From positions 28,300,632 to 28,364,631 of the forward strand of contig NC_064765.1 of the NCBI RefSeq assembly GCF_011397635.1: DNA of 64,000 bases, in the 5' to 3' direction. Every line of letters begins with the position of its first letter. Position 1 is the first letter of the stretch. Below are positions 38,301 through 51,791 of the stretch, in pieces. The translations under genes were made by a program, and so were the position numbers. The notes beneath the pieces were generated by a model. It searched no databases. It worked only from the letters and a program-made list of their open reading frames with translations, and was not told the DNA's origin. The stretch comes from Epinephelus fuscoguttatus (Eukaryota > Chordata > Actinopteri > Perciformes > Serranidae).

Positions 38301-41300
38301 CTCTTCCTGTCACAATCTCACTATTGATATTTCATTTCTCCATATACCCCTGACCTAAGTTAACCTTGGTCTAATACATCCACAGACAGGAATGTACATC
38401 AGCTGTCACTCACCCTGTAAACCTCCTTGGTTTCCAAGTCCCACATCTTGATTACATGTCCAGCTGAGAGCAGCAGTTTGCCGTCAGGGCTCACGCTTAA
38501 ACTGGTCACTGCTGCACGGTCCGCCTTCCACTTACTGTGCAAATAAAAAAAGACAACTGTTGTCGCATGCGTTCATGCATTCTGAAGAAGGTTTATCCTC
38601 CAACTACATTCACATAGGAATCCATTTCTTCTGTTGTTGACATTTAACAAAATCAGGGGCATCAGAAGCACCTGCTTTGTCCTCCACTTTGCGATCCAAG
38701 TAGCACTTTCACCGTTGTGTTCTCTATCACAACAGGGTTTTTTAGTTTGAGGTGAAGAGCCTGGAACTTTACAGCTACATTCAACAGCATACTATTTACT
38801 ATTGCACTCCACCTGACAGCAGTAACAAACATACAGAACTCTCACCACTCTCCGAACCATTTTGAGGACCACAAATAGTCTTTAGCGAGCATCCAGAGAG
38901 GATTCATGGTGACACTGCAGCTCATGACTGTACCTGCCGACTGTGCCGCTACTAAATCACTGAGGAAAAGGCGTTTATGATGAAATACAGTGATACTAAA
39001 TGCACGATGGTAAAGCCTTCAATGTTATGGCTTGTTGGCGTATTTCAATGTTATCGAGTGAAGTGTCAGCGCCTGACATCTGTGGTGGCCCTGGCATTAG
39101 GTTGCATCCACATTCTGAGCTTTTACACTGTTTGTGTGTTTTCTAAATGAGGAGAAGCTGAGACAATAAGTAAGCAAAAGTGTCGTTTAAAGGTTACAAC
39201 AGTTCCATTTTTAAGACAGGTACTCTTAAAACATACAGCACTATCTTTCTGAGTCAGCTACAAGCACTTTTTTCGTTAGAAAGGTGACGGTCTGACAGTA
39301 TCAAAGTCACTGAAAGTTCAGAGCAATGACAATGAAAACAGGTGAGGCACCAGGAGAAAAGTTAATAGTTATTCAGTCAAGACATCCTTTGTTTTTGATC
39401 AAACCAGACATCACTGTGAAAAAGAATAAGTTAACTCAATCGATAACTTATGGCGCTCCATTCTGCCGAACTGACTTAATGAGAATGTCTCCCACTGCCA
39501 GTCTGTTCTTTTCTTTGAAGGATTTTCACCCACTGTCCCTTCTACAACGTAACAAACCCTGTGATGTTGTTCTGCTGCACTTCAAATGGGTTTAAGACTT
39601 TCAAACAACTTTTCTCAACAGTGAACCTCTGCTTAAGCAATCTCTAGTAGATTTACTTATAATACACGCTTGTTAATAAGTAGTCCTGGATCAAACGAAG
39701 CAAAAGAGTCTGTGACAGGGAGCACACTTCACTAAAGGGATGACGGTTTGGTGATAAACACTTTCATGTTGGTCTAGCAGACAGCACACGTATTAGCCTT
39801 GATTCTTTGCCTGAGCCCAATTGGGCCCAACCTGATGAGTTTGGGGCGACAGAGAGGGGAAAAAAACAAAACAACAGAGCAATATAGTGGAGTACCACTG
39901 GAGATAAATGAGTGCGAGAGATGGACAGAAAACAAGGGAAAGAGAAAGACAGAGAGAGAGAGAGAGCGGCAGCAAGGGGACTTGGTTGGCAGTTTTTGCT
40001 TCTGCCTCCCCAGCAGTGGGAGGGATGTGTGTAACATGCAGCTGAGAGCACTGATCATCATCTGCATGCCTCATCACCATCGCCCGCTGAAGCACTTAAA
40101 GACAGAGATGCAATGAGGGATGCAGCCCACTCTGCCAAACCTGTAGTGCACGAGACAGACTACTGAAATAACAGAAGGACAACAGCTGCGAGGAAAGAAG
40201 TCATATTCGAAGACTGAAATAATATATACTTTTCAGTTGGGTTTTTAATCAAAATTGGGTGCAAAACTGCTACCTTGGTTTAAGCTTGGACAGAAACTCT
40301 GCAGGTTTATGTGCAGTCAGGCTTGATTTTTGGGCCCGATCAAAGCTCTCAGCACGTGTTCCTACCTGGCTTTGCTTGAGCAAATGCCATTACTGTTAAG
40401 ACAGATTAAATATGGCGTTAGATTCTGTTACTTCAGTTGTTGGGAAACTTGCCAGTTAATCTAAACAGGTATTTGACAGACATCTCATTAAAAACACTGG
40501 AAGTTACATGTTACAAACCAGTGAACTGTGGATAAGCAAGACTAAAAAAAAAAATCCCATTTTTAATTCCCATTATTGTTCATGTTAACAGGGAATAAAG
40601 TTTGCAGTGGTGCCTTGAGTTAAAAAAGGCTGATCACACCTCTCAAGTCCTGCTAATGGTTATAAACTGCATTTTGTTGCTGGTCCATGTTTGGGATGAA
40701 CAGAGGTCTCCCAAATCCTGTTCTGAAACTTTCTCCAACAGCACCACACCAACATCCCTTTCTTCACAGGTATATCAAACACACGTCTGTGGCAGGTGGA
40801 GGCGTTTAGTATTTCTCCACTATTATAAAAGGGGAGTCCACCTTAACTAATATGAAGAGTGCCTCCACTGATGTCTTAAAAATTCTGAAAAATATTGTTT
40901 AAGACAAACAAGTGGAGCAAAGCCACACATTTAAGGAGTAAGCAGACTGTTTACACCAGAAACTACAGACAGGTGACACATTAAAGAAAACAACAACATA
41001 AAAGTGTCTTATGAACGGCTTTAATGCACCTTGGCATTGATTCTCCAAGTCTCTGAGCTCTACTGAACTGACGCAACACCATTCTTCCAAAAGATATTCC
41101 CTCGTGATGGTGGTGGAGAGAGCTGTCTAATCACCCTTAGGTGTTCAATAGGGTTGAGCTCCAGAGACATTTTCACACATGCCAAAGAGCATGATTGGAT
41201 TTTAACTGCTTGAAGTGTGGGTAAAGCAAAAATAAACGTATAACGAGTTTGTCACACCACAGAAAAAGTGTCATTAACCACCCAGCCAAATCTGAATGAT

Positions 41301-44300
41301 TAACAACATGGATGCACAATAACATCAGCACGTCATTGGTGTCGGTATCAGACAATATCAACTTTAAAATGAACTATTAGTATCGGCAAACATGCTTTTT
41401 CTTCACAATAAGTGAATATTTTATTCATTAAAACTATTGTATTTCATGTCTCCATCTGCTGGTGGGCCATCACCGTAAGGGCATGCATGCATAATATGAT
41501 GCTAATTTCACTACATAAGAGACTCAATGATCACTAAAGTTAGACAGGGGAAAAAGTGGATATATCGCTATTGGTTGTCAAATGTTTTGTTACATATCCG
41601 CATAACGGCAAAAAATCCAATATCTTGCATCCCTAATTAAATTAAAAAAACCAAAACACCAACTATAAAAAATTAGGTTTCAAAATCACAAAAGAAAAGC
41701 AGTGTTCTCTGCTCTGAAATGATGGGGCCACATCCGCAATAGGCGCCAGCTTGGAGAGCAAGCCGTCGTGCAGCTACAGACTCCTGTTAGCAGCAAATCC
41801 AGTAGCACAGTAACTTACACACCACCTGACCCAAAGAACAATTTGCCAGTGGAACGCAGAGAGCTCACAATGATGAGCACACCAACACTGATGCTGTACG
41901 CTCTAACACTGGTAGTAAGGTAGTTTTTATATAGTGGGAGAGAGGGTATGCTAAGGTTGGCTCCAGTGTGTCACTGAGCCATGACTTCAGGCCCAGCCCA
42001 AAAATCCTGGACACAATTTTTTTTTTTAAAAACAGTCTGAGCTGTCTAAACTTTTCAAACAAGTGTAATATCTTTTGAAAGATATCTCTGATTAGCTTTT
42101 CCCATACTAAACTTGCACAGTACAGTAAACCTGTGTGCAAGCATCTGCATTGGTTATGTTTCTCCACTCATTTATTCATTTTTTTCCTTTAATTTCTCAA
42201 CTGTACAGTGCTCATAAGAACGAATGCATTAGGATCTGTCTGATTCTGCTCAGCAGGTGACTGACAGATCAATCACATCGCATGTTCACTACGCTGTTAT
42301 TTAGAGCAGCATGTCACAATGTTGGGTAAAAAATTAAGTTTGTTCTGAGTTTTGACAAGTGGGGGAAAGTTAATGCAAATGACTCCGGGAGTCAATATTA
42401 AGTTGGAAGAGAGGGAAAAATAGTTTGCTAGCAAAAGGCAATGAAAGACACATTCAGGTTGCAGGCTTCTCATTTTGAGCCGGCCCTGACTTTTGCTATC
42501 ACCTGTTACAAGGGAAAATGTCACTGGCAGAGGGTCGGGTCATCTGTTGCTGACTGATGTGCTCTCTGCAAGCCTGTGCCTGTACTTGTCAAAGATCATT
42601 TCTGACTGAAAAGACAGGCTCTGTTACACCAGTGCATGGCTGTGATCACACTGTATGTTTCTGTAATTTAATGTTCTTCAACATAAAATCAGAGAACACA
42701 TCATCAAGGCCTCGGGTGCGAGACACTTTTAGTGGTTTGAAGTGTGATAAACTGAAAATATTTGCTCCATTTAATCTGGCACCATACTACAAACTGCAGG
42801 TCTCTCTGAATGTGATATTTTATTTCTCTTCATAAATCCAACAGCATCCTATTTAGAGTCTAAACACCACAATAATGTTTAACAACGTGACTCAATATAG
42901 CAAATGTGTTTTGGTTTAGACAAGCCTGGACAGATCAGGAGGAGCTTTTTTTAATATACTGTGTATCTAAGAGTAATCTAGATACTGACCTTCTCGTCTT
43001 GCCTGTCTGCAGGTCCCACTCGATAATGTTTGTATCATCTGAGCCACTGTATAATAAACTGTCCTCAGGGTGCCACTGGACACAATTCACTCCGCCACTA
43101 TGGCCTCCATCCTGGCAGAGACAGAAAATGACAGTTAGCAGTGGCAAATAAATGATCCTGCTATTCAAAAGTGAACACTATACTTAAAAATGTCACTTTA
43201 ACAGAAGCATGTTCTTATTACATACAATTCATTTCCAGGAGACAACTTTTCCCAGTTGGAAAAATTGCATTCTACACACCATTTTACCTCCCTTTAATAG
43301 TATGTAATAAACAAGCCAGAATGTGGGTGTGTAATGTCTCAAGACTCACCAGGGTACAATGCAGAGCTCCCTTTGCTGTACTGTAGATTAGGACACTGCC
43401 TGCTGCTGTGCCCATCGCCAACAGGTCTGCCTTCTCCTCCACCTGTCCTGCCTCTGATTTCCTCTTCTTCCTCTGAGGCCCCTCCTGAAACAGCACATTT
43501 GTGATGTTAACCTAACTAAACATCATAATAATACATACAGATGAGTGATGCTTGGTTAAACTGAAGGCTGTCTCAATCAATTTATTTGCCACATTAAATA
43601 TGACAAAAGGTGCAAGCCCAGTACAAGGTAATCTTGTCAGTCTATTTTAACACTTATCAGTTATAAAACAGCTTATAACAAATGTTGTGTTGGACTGGCT
43701 GCTAGTATTTGACATTTGAATAAACATGGCCTGCTCAACAACCTCCTGTTAAGTAATGGGAACTAACATACTAATTTAAAATAACATGGACACAATAAAC
43801 ACACTGCAGGCAGCATGAAAATGAATAATTGCGATTCAATTTTTAATTTTCTGTCATGAACTAAAATAACGTGTGAAACTGTTAACAAAGTGGTCGTGGA
43901 TACACTGGGGTAAAACTTTCTGAAGAGTTGTCACGGTGGCACACGCTTCTGAAGCTCTGGTGGGCTAATGCTAACTTGAATAACGAGTTTATTTACATTA
44001 CTAACTGTCTGACCAGAGTAAAAAATAACTTGTCGCATTAATGTAGCTGCAGTATTTATTCTTTAGAGTTAGCTCGCCCTGTTATGCCAAATTTAAACAT
44101 TGTCCGTGTTTTCGGGACCACCATGTGGGGCTAACATGTGCGTCCTGCGCAGCTGTTGGAAGCTAGCTAACTGCTAACGTGGCTATCCTCCTAACCAAGT
44201 CCGTGTCCGTGACATGACGGCATTAACACACAGCCGGAGGTTAGCAGCTCTCTGTACACTTTCCTTAAATGATAGCGAGACTTTTCTGGGTTCACAGTGT

Positions 44301-44597
44301 GCACTTCTACAGGAATCTCCACCACAGACAGCTTACTCGGGCCTCACTAGCTAGCGTCACTGAAGCTAATTCCAAGGCAGGCTCACGTACCTTGACTGTC
44401 CGGCATGGTCCCCAGGCTATGCAGATACAAGTGGCACTCAAATGAGCTGAAGGCACGTATTCTTGATGAAGTGTTTTACTGTCTGTGTTCCAGATGCGCA
44501 GTCTGCCGTCTTGGGCACACAGCGCTAAGTACTGTCGGGATTTTGGTGAAAAAACGCAGGGTAGCTGCAGCGAAGAGCTGCCACCATCGGCCGCCAT
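26354..44597 (-). CDS. wdr43: WD repeat-containing protein 43 (UTP5 homologue), 18 coding exons, 658 aa
   Basis: Nucleolar small-subunit processome protein needed for pre-rRNA transcription and 18S processing (known for human WDR43/yeast Utp5). Exons, in transcript order: 44391-44597, 43350-43484, 42990-43111, 38414-38534, 37898-38016, 37671-37773, 37372-37436, 35989-36148, 35533-35619, 35237-35362, 34487-34636, 34101-34187, 33862-33893, 33583-33646, 31453-31566, 29763-29832, 26705-26766, 26354-26506. All junctions are GT-AG and the sum is 1977 bp in frame. Start MAADGGSSS, then [11 protein letters not shown] and WD-type repeats (residues about 10-400: [27 protein letters not shown]). Residues about 440-555 form the Utp12 domain ([27 protein letters not shown]). 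The last 75 residues are a Glu/Asp-rich tail ending NESEEE. Human protein is 677 aa by memory. Intron 3 (38535-42989) is the largest. Confidence 0.97.
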
Positions 44598-44599
44598 TT

Positions 44600-44715
44600 C
44601 TGAGCCGCTGCTTGCGTCTGCGCGCGTGCGTGCGTGCGTGGTTTACACAAACCACGTGTGGACCTCTGAGGACATGCGCGTTGGGACGTCAGGAGCGCCG
44701 CCCTCCCATTGGCTG
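44600..44715 (-). promoter_or_regulatory. WDR43 promoter region
   Basis: CpG-rich DNA just upstream of the WDR43 ATG holds an E-box CACGTG (44653-44658) and ATTGG at 44708-44712, which is CCAAT on the gene's strand. No TATA is seen. A CACGTG E-box suits a ribosome-biogenesis gene of the kind controlled by MYC; this is inference. A GCGTGCGTGCGTGC run near 44625-44640 lies in the likely 5' UTR. Confidence 0.5.
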
Positions 44716-44759
44716 CTGCCAGACAACAAGCAGGTTGACTCATGCTGCCTTCAAGTCCC

Positions 44760-46400
44760 CTGGTAATAAGAGACACTATCAAAAATCAGATATACTTTAC
44801 TATAGAATAGAAAAATGAAATACAAAGTGCATAAAATATGAAAATATGTACATTTAAAATATAAAATATGCATAATGTTCAAAGCATGTAAAGTGTGTAA
44901 AAAATACAACAATATGTGTCTTATGCTGCATTGCAATGTATAAGACTAGTGTGTAAGTTATAAATATAAAAATATGTGTATGATGCTCCAGTGTACAACA
45001 CACTATATACATTAGCAGAAATAGAAATAAAGATAAAAAAAAAAAAGTATGTACAGTATGTGCAACATATTGTTAAATATACATTCAAGAGTGGTGTTGG
45101 TGAGAATAAATCAGGATATTGAGAAGAATATTGCACAGCTGAATAACTGCACAGAGTATTGCTGCAGCTGAATTATCGCACCAATTATATGTACAGTTAG
45201 GACAGTGTTACAAAGAATTATAGCACCTTTAAATCTCTTGTGCACAATGCACTATAATAAATAAATTATGGAATTATTAACTCCTGACTGGTGAATTAAA
45301 TCCAAGTGCCAGACTATTGACCCCGAGTGTCTGACACTCTTAAGGAGGAGTTGTAAAGTTTGATGGCCACAGGCAGGAATGACCTCCCGTGGCCACCGCA
45401 GAGGCCAGCTCCACCCCTGCAACGTTACTAGCCTTGCACACACAGCAGCAAACAGGCCACCACAGACTCATAAATCCTCAGCGTTACCTGGCAGATGTTG
45501 AAGGACCTCAGCCTCAGGAAATAGAGACGCTCCACCTCTTCTTCAGTGTGTCCAGTTTCTTTGTTTATGAACGCTCCCAGTCCCAGGTACATGTAGTCCT
45601 CCACAAATCCTACCCTGACCCTACAACAGCTAAAGCTTCTGCTTCTTTGAGATTTAATGGCATCCTTAACATTGCATTACTGCCCCTGTTGTTAATACTA
45701 ATTATCACTTCTTTGCAGCACACTGGGATTCTTCCTTTTTACCATACTTTCTTAAGCCATACTTTATTAAATAACAGAAACATCTTCATTCCAGCATGAT
45801 GAAGCACCCCCTAATAGCACCACTACATTAGGCCCTTTACAGCTGCTGTAAATATGGCGTTGTGTGCAACTACAACAGCAAAACTATCAAAAGAACTGAC
45901 ACAGTTGCTCAAATTTGTTTTACAACAACAAAGGCTTTACATGTTTATCTTTATGTCACTTTGTTGGAAATAACACTTGACATATTTACGACTTTTCACA
46001 GCACTTGAACGCACCAACAGCAAAATAAATCTGCCATAAATCTCTGTTTTGACGCCAAACTCATGTTTGCATTTCACATAAACACAGCCAATTAATCAAT
46101 GTAATGAATTTGCATATTTCATAAAGTCGAAAATACTATAATTTTAAAGAAAGACAGTGCTGTGCAAACCTAACTCCCTAAAACTGTGCAGTTTTAATAA
46201 AGTATGTCACATTGTTGTCCTGTGGCTTCAGTATTACAAACAGTGTGCAATGCATTTCCGGTTATTGGACAGAAAACCTAATAACAAAAGCAATAAGAGA
46301 GATAAGACCGCTGAATATCAGTGTAAAGAATATTTGAGGCGGAATTATGTTTCATAAAGTTTAGTTACAATGTCACCCTCTGCTGGTGGACTTTAATTAC
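44760..46400. other. WDR43-TRMT61B intergenic, repeat-derived
   Basis: 44790-45130 is AT-rich with recurring ATATGTACA/AAATATG words. 45330-45600 contains GAGGAGTTGTAAAGTTTGAT, GGCCACAGGCAGGAATGACC and, after it, CTCAGGAAATAGAGACGCTC, text I recognise as a dispersed fish repeat. No gene is seen. Confidence 0.45.
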
Positions 46401-46447
46401 TGCAGCAGTCGCTCAGTTATGACGTAGCTCGCATGTGTTTATCCAGC

Positions 46448-46528
46448 ATGGTGACCTTCTTGGTGTGTGAATACAGCCGGGGCTTACAGGAAATGAAGAC
46501 GAGTGAAGTGCTAACTGTTATAGAGTAA
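46448..46528 (+). other. Short upstream frame in a probable TRMT61B leader exon
   Basis: An ATG at 46448 opens 26 codons and ends in TAA at 46526-46528. That TAA lies inside a perfect splice donor GTAAGT (46525-46530), so an exon ending at 46524 is likely. A CRE-like TGACGTAG sits about 25 bases upstream (46419). The exon probably belongs to the 5' leader of TRMT61B, whose ATG is at 46698, and the small frame would be an upstream ORF. No transcript evidence is available. Confidence 0.35.
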
Positions 46529-46697
46529 GTGAACTATCAACCAGGTTTATCGTTATATTTATTTTGAGTAGTTTATTTCGCAGGAATCATATTTTACAAC
46601 TACAGCTGTCATGTATAAGGTTCCATCTGCTTTTAACTTACTGGATATAGCCCTTAGTTTATGTATACGTTTATAAGTCATGTTGTAAAGTGAAAGA

Positions 46698-49600
46698 ATG
46701 GCTTTGCAGATGCCCTTTGCTAGACTCCTGTTCATGCACAGACTGGTGAGAATTAGCACATCCACTCAGAGACATCTCAGCAGCAGGGACACACTTGTAA
46801 AGCTCCACAAATGTAGGAGGGAGATCAGACACTTTTCAACTGCTTCTGTGAGATGCAACGAAAATGAGGAAGACACCAGGCTGGCACTGCTGTCAAGAAG
46901 GAGGCGACCCCTGTCTCCCCTGGAGAGGATCAGCAGCCTGCTGCCTGAGGACGCCCTGAGCCCTGAGGTGATGCAGCTGAGGGAGCAGAACCAGCAAGAC
47001 CCTGAAGGAGAAGCAGACATCCAGGTATCGGGCACACACTGCTCACAAGAGGAAGGTGGACATAATGGAATCCCAAAAGAGGATGACTCAGATGCAGCTA
47101 TGGAGACAAACCCATCAGAGGCTCAGATGAGGGGAACATCTCATGAAGAAGAAGGGTTGACACCACCTACACTTCCTGGGGAGAGCTTGTTTGTGTTTGG
47201 GGAGCTGGTTGTTGCTGAGTATCACAGGAGGAAATGGCGTGGGGAGTTCAGGAAGATGTTCAAACTTAAGCCGGGGACACGTCTGCATAGCAGCCGGGGG
47301 ACAATCCGGCATGAGGACATAGCCGGGCAACCTGCAGGTTGCTTCCTGAAGACAGCCACGGGGGGTTCGCTCCTTCTACGACGGCCCAGTCTGGAAGATT
47401 ATGTGCTGTATATGAAGAGGGGGGCAGCCATCTCATACCCTAAGGTATGGTATTTGTTTGTGTGCCACATGCATTCCTGTTACAGATTGTTTTCTCCTCA
47501 CAGATGTTTTGTGTTTTTGTGTCTCTCTTTTTTCCCCAGGATGCAGCTACTATGCTCATGATGATGGATGTCACAGAGGGAGACTGTGTGTTGGAGTCAG
47601 GATCGGGGTCAGGGGCCATGTCTCTGCTCCTGTCCAGAGCAGGTGTGCACCTATCATACTTCTACTGAAACTGAAGTTGAAGTGTAGAGTGTCAGAGCTT
47701 AGGTTTTACATGTTCTAATGAACCGTGTGTTTTTGGTTTTCCCAGTTGGCTCTAAGGGCAGCGTGCTGAGTGTGGAGGTCAGAGAGGACCACCACACAAG
47801 AGCGGTGCGGAACTACAAGCACTGGAGGACGTCTTGGAAACTGCGACGAGGGGAGGAGTGGCCCGATAACGTCCAGTTTCACAACGCCGACCTCTGTACG
47901 GCTTCCTCGCTCCTCGCTGCTAAGGGATTCCATGCAGTCAGTGTCTGGTTTAAAGGACCAATTAGATTTTGAATGAAAGAATTAGATTTTGTGTCAGCGG
48001 CTCATTCGTCTGATGGATTCTGTCTGTTGCAGGTTGCTCTTGACATGACCCACCCTCAGCTGGTTTTACCCACTGTGACTCCACGTCTGCACCCTGGAGC
48101 TGTTTGTGCTGTCTACCTTGCCAAGTGTGTATCTCCGGTGTTTCACTGTCACCTTTCACACCAGACCCAACACGAGAGGCTAACTGGAGTTGCATATATT
48201 GAGCTTTGACAAAGTGCAGTGGCTTCATACTGTTTTGGAATAGTTTGACATTTAGGGAAATAAGCTCGATCGCTTTCTCCCCGACAGTTAGACGAGAAGA
48301 TTGATACCTCTCTCACTCTCATCCGTTAAGTGTGACGCCACAGCCAGCCGCCAGCAGCCAGTTAGCTTAGCTTACCATAAAGACTAGAAACAGGTGGAAG
48401 CAGTTAGCCTGGCTCTTTCCAAAGCTCACTCATTACATGTTAGATCTTATTCTGTAATCTGTACAAAAACTGACGTGTAAAAAACGACACACTGTAAAAA
48501 ACAGTCTTTTTTAAATTTAAAATTTCAGAGGGATTAAACAAACAATTATTAGGGAGTCCAGTATTTCTTTATGCTAATCTAAGCTAGCTGGCTATATACT
48601 GTACGCCCACTCAATTTGACGCTACAGCCAGCAGATGTTTAAGCTTAGCTTAGCACAAAGACTGCAAATCTTTCCAACACCTGTTTACCAGGGCCTCTAA
48701 AATTCACTAACTTATTGTATCATTTATTTAATTTCAGTTTTGAAATGACCAGTTGTAGTCTCCACTGGTTGCCTGGCAGCCATTATGTATTATTTGCTAA
48801 TTGTGAACATGAATGCTATTAGCTAACGTTACTAATGGTGTGTCTCAAATCACTTACTTCCCGTTAGTACACTTCCATGTAGTATACTATGTGCACTATG
48901 TACTCATTGGCGTTGTGCGCAACTTTCGACAGGGTAGTGTTGTCTCAAACTAAACACGGCCGTTGTGCACTCACCGGAAATGACGACCGCAAATTAGCTA
49001 GTTAGCCAACTAGCATTAGCATTCACGTTATCGTTTGCAGTACCAAATCATTACAGACTGCTAAATTAACCCAATAAACATACTGCTGGCTTATACCTGA
49101 CAACAGTATAGTTGTGCTTAGTGCAAAAAACACATGTATTTGTACAATGCAGCGACGTTCGCCATCGCACAGTCCTCAGCTGCCATTTCCAGTTTGAAAA
49201 GTGGTCGCTCCCCTTCTGCTACGTTGCCAAGATGGCGACTATTGAGGGCGATAAGTATCCATAGTTCCATACTCAACTTCTTGACCATTTTTAGTGCACC
49301 ATCCGGGTACTCATAGTGCACTGCATTTTTCCATACTGCTCAGTGTGAACGCACTTATGCACTGAAAATATTAAGTGTAAGTACAGAGGTATGCGATTTG
49401 AGACAAAGCATAAGATTTCTTAACACTTAGCTGTAAATTTTACCTTGGATTATGAAAGCTAACATTTTTAGCAGCGACTTTGCATGGTGGAGCCGGGAGT
49501 CAGACGCACAAAGGATGCCAGAATGCAAAGTTTTTTTTCCTATGATGGTGAAGCCATGAACTGCTCTACTCTCCGTCTGAATGGCTAGTACTTTTCGATG

Positions 49601-51175
49601 TTGTTGGTTGGGTTGGTTAGGTTTATGCAAAACAAGTGAGATTGGTGAGGGTTGGGGTAATACTGTCAGGGTAAGCCAATCAGTGCCAGAGTAAGGCGGG
49701 TAATGCCTTCGTCATCCTAGCCAAAAAAACAAACACAAAACCTTACGTCCAGCACATAACCCCGAGTAAAACCACAACGTATCATTTGTACAAATTAAAG
49801 AAGATATAACTTGTTAATTTGTGAGCTTGGGACTGGTTAATAATGTTCTTTTAACCTCCATACAGCGCCAGGCTAGCTGTTTCCACCAGTTTCCAGTGTT
49901 TTTGCTAAGCTAACATAGCCAGCTGCTGTCTCCAGCTTCGTATTTATAGTACGTGGTACGGTTTTGCACTGGGTAGTCTGAATTTTCTAGTTCTTAGTTA
50001 GGAATTTCAACTGAACTAACTCAGAATGTCAGAGGAACCTCACCAATCCTGACCTCAAAATCCAAAATGGCTGCTCTCATCAACAGTAGTGAAAGCTGTA
50101 GTAATATACTGGTTATTTACGGTCTTTTTTGTGTCTCATTAAATCAGTCGTGCACACAGTCCTGTCCAGCTACTACCTGTGGACACATTGCTACAGTGTT
50201 TGTATATGCCAAATATAAGGTAATGCGTTTGTATCAAATGGTAAGCTGGCTCAAACTGGTCCAACAACTTGTTAAACTGGAACGTGATCCACTCGGGTGC
50301 AATGTCATTCCCAGCCCCGATCTCAGACTTGTGAGGTAAATGGAACGCTGCATTACCTTACAGACATGAGAGTGATGTCAAGCTTCTCATGTAACTCTCT
50401 GCAAGACAGCAGATAAGCACAGCCTGTTTCCCAAAATGTCTTTAAAGTGGGATGTGTCTTGATCTAAATAATGTATAGTGTAAAACCTGGCTTGTCTTGA
50501 GTACACAAGAGTACATGACTAAAGCATAACAAAAATAAAATGGCAGGCATGATACCACCTGAAACATTTATGGTGTTCACCTGCGTGCTGAAGTGTTAAT
50601 GCACTGCATTTTGCACATTACACCCACAAGTGTAAATGGGTGTTTTATATCAGTTTAAAACGCTGCTCTGATTATGCCTCTGTAACTCAGTATAACACAG
50701 GTCATCGACCTGCTGGAAGGGATTCGATATTCTGCACTCCCTTTGCTGTGCGAGCACATCATGGAGGTTCCAAACCGACGCTGGTTGGTGGCTCCAGCCC
50801 TCCAGAAAGATGGAAAACACTGCGTCAAGAAAACGCCGATCCTGGACGGAGACCAGAGGGAGGCGGGGGAAGCCTCAGATAAGACTGATGAAGGTGATTT
50901 CAAGTCCTTTGTGTTTGTCATACGTTATATTCTGAGCTCTTCCTTTATAAGTTGTACGGTTATATTTCAGAAGAGATGACCACAGAGGAACACCCAGCCT
51001 TCGGGAGTATTCCCTACATCGCTAGACCTCATCCTGAACAATTGAGCCACACAGGTCAGACAACACCACATTTCTAGTCCCAGTTTAACACTGTGTATAT
51101 GATGTTGTAAAGAAACACTCATTGTCTTTTTCATTTTCAGCATTCCTGGTGAAACTGAGGAAGATTGTGCGGTAG
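46698..51175 (+). CDS. trmt61b: tRNA (adenine(58)-N1)-methyltransferase TRMT61B, mitochondrial, 7 coding exons, 484 aa
   Basis: Transfers methyl from S-adenosylmethionine to N1 of adenine in mitochondrial tRNAs (position 58) and mitochondrial large rRNA (known for human TRMT61B). Exons: 46698-47444, 47540-47642, 47746-47936, 48033-48124, 50691-50893, 50971-51054, 51141-51175; 1455 bp in frame, all GT-AG. The Arg-rich, acid-free start (residues 1-50) looks like a mitochondrial presequence. Residues 60-190 are variable. SAM-binding motif I is VLESGSGSG (266-274), followed by an acidic residue in SVEVRED (E294) and the catalytic-loop motif ALDMTHP (D350). [10 protein letters not shown] and EEWPDNVQF match human closely. 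The end, [10 protein letters not shown], also matches. Start chosen at 46698 because it opens the presequence. Intron 4 (2.6 kb) is filled with transposon sequence. Confidence 0.96.
48250..49960. mobile_element. Repeat cluster in TRMT61B intron 4, with inverted ends and a nested MITE
   Basis: Left (48340-48430) reads AGCCAGTTAGCTTAGCTTAC, then AAAGACTAGAAACAGGTGGA and AGTTAGCCTGGCTC. A second partial copy is at 48610-48690. The right side (49868-49945) is the reverse complement of the same text (GCCAGGCTAGCTGTTTCCAC, then GCTAAGCTAACATAGCCAGC), so the block has inverted ends about 1.5 kb apart. Between them lies the separate MITE listed next. Widespread in percomorph fish by memory; non-coding. 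Confidence 0.5.
48838..49407. mobile_element. MITE with TGTCTCAAATC terminal inverted repeats
   Basis: The left end (GTGTGTCTCAAATCACTTAC near 48838) pairs with the right end (GTATGCGATTTGAGACAAAG near 49390). Inside each end are ATAGTGCAC or TAGTACAC words and an inverted CGACC/GGTCG block. About 570 bp, no protein. Confidence 0.6.
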
Positions 51176-51275
51176 TTGTGTTGCCTGTAAAAAAGCCTGG
51201 ACAAAAATAATTGTGACATATCAACCTATTTATCTCCTTACTGTAAAGACTCAAAAACACAAACAGGTTCAAGCT

Positions 51276-51448
51276 TTTATTCAAAACGTCACAAGGCAGT
51301 GTTGGACCATGAAACAGGCACATTGGCAACAATCCTAAAAACACACCCAGTTGAATCCCAGTACATTAAGGACATGTATTGCAGGCTATAATTTATCCAA
51401 AATGTCGAACTCATTTTTTGACAGTTATATTTAACATCTGTGAATAAA
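51276..51448. terminator. Facing poly(A) signals of TRMT61B and SPDYA
   Basis: On minus, AATAAA at 51276-51281 lies about 510 bases past the SPDYA stop. On plus, AATAAA at 51443-51448 lies about 270 bases past the TRMT61B stop. If both are used, the two 3' UTRs overlap by more than 150 bases. Confidence 0.4.
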
Positions 51449-51492
51449 TAAGTGTGTCAAAGAAACAGAAGTGCTTCAGTACATAAATATCA

Positions 51493-51518
51493 TAAATAAA
51501 TAAATAAATAAATAAATA
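51493..51518 (+). repeat. (AAAT)n microsatellite
   Basis: About six AAAT units in the region shared by the converging 3' ends. Confidence 0.9.
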
Positions 51519-51791
51519 TCAAGAACTCAGTGCAGGCTAAACAGGTCTTTGGTGTTCCACATCAATCTTTATATATTTTCATCACAGTATGATGCATGGA
51601 TTTCTCAGTCACTTAAAGGGTTAACTTGGTTCTGACAGTTCTGTTAATTCAGCACCGTGTTCACATTAAACACAAACTAGTGAGTTGAACTTGTGATTCA
51701 GACTTTTTCTTCAGAGTAAAAGTGGCGTTAAAGAGGTGAGACAGCACCACGCAGATCAGCTCGGTCAGTGCTGCTGAGGTGGTGTGACGCT

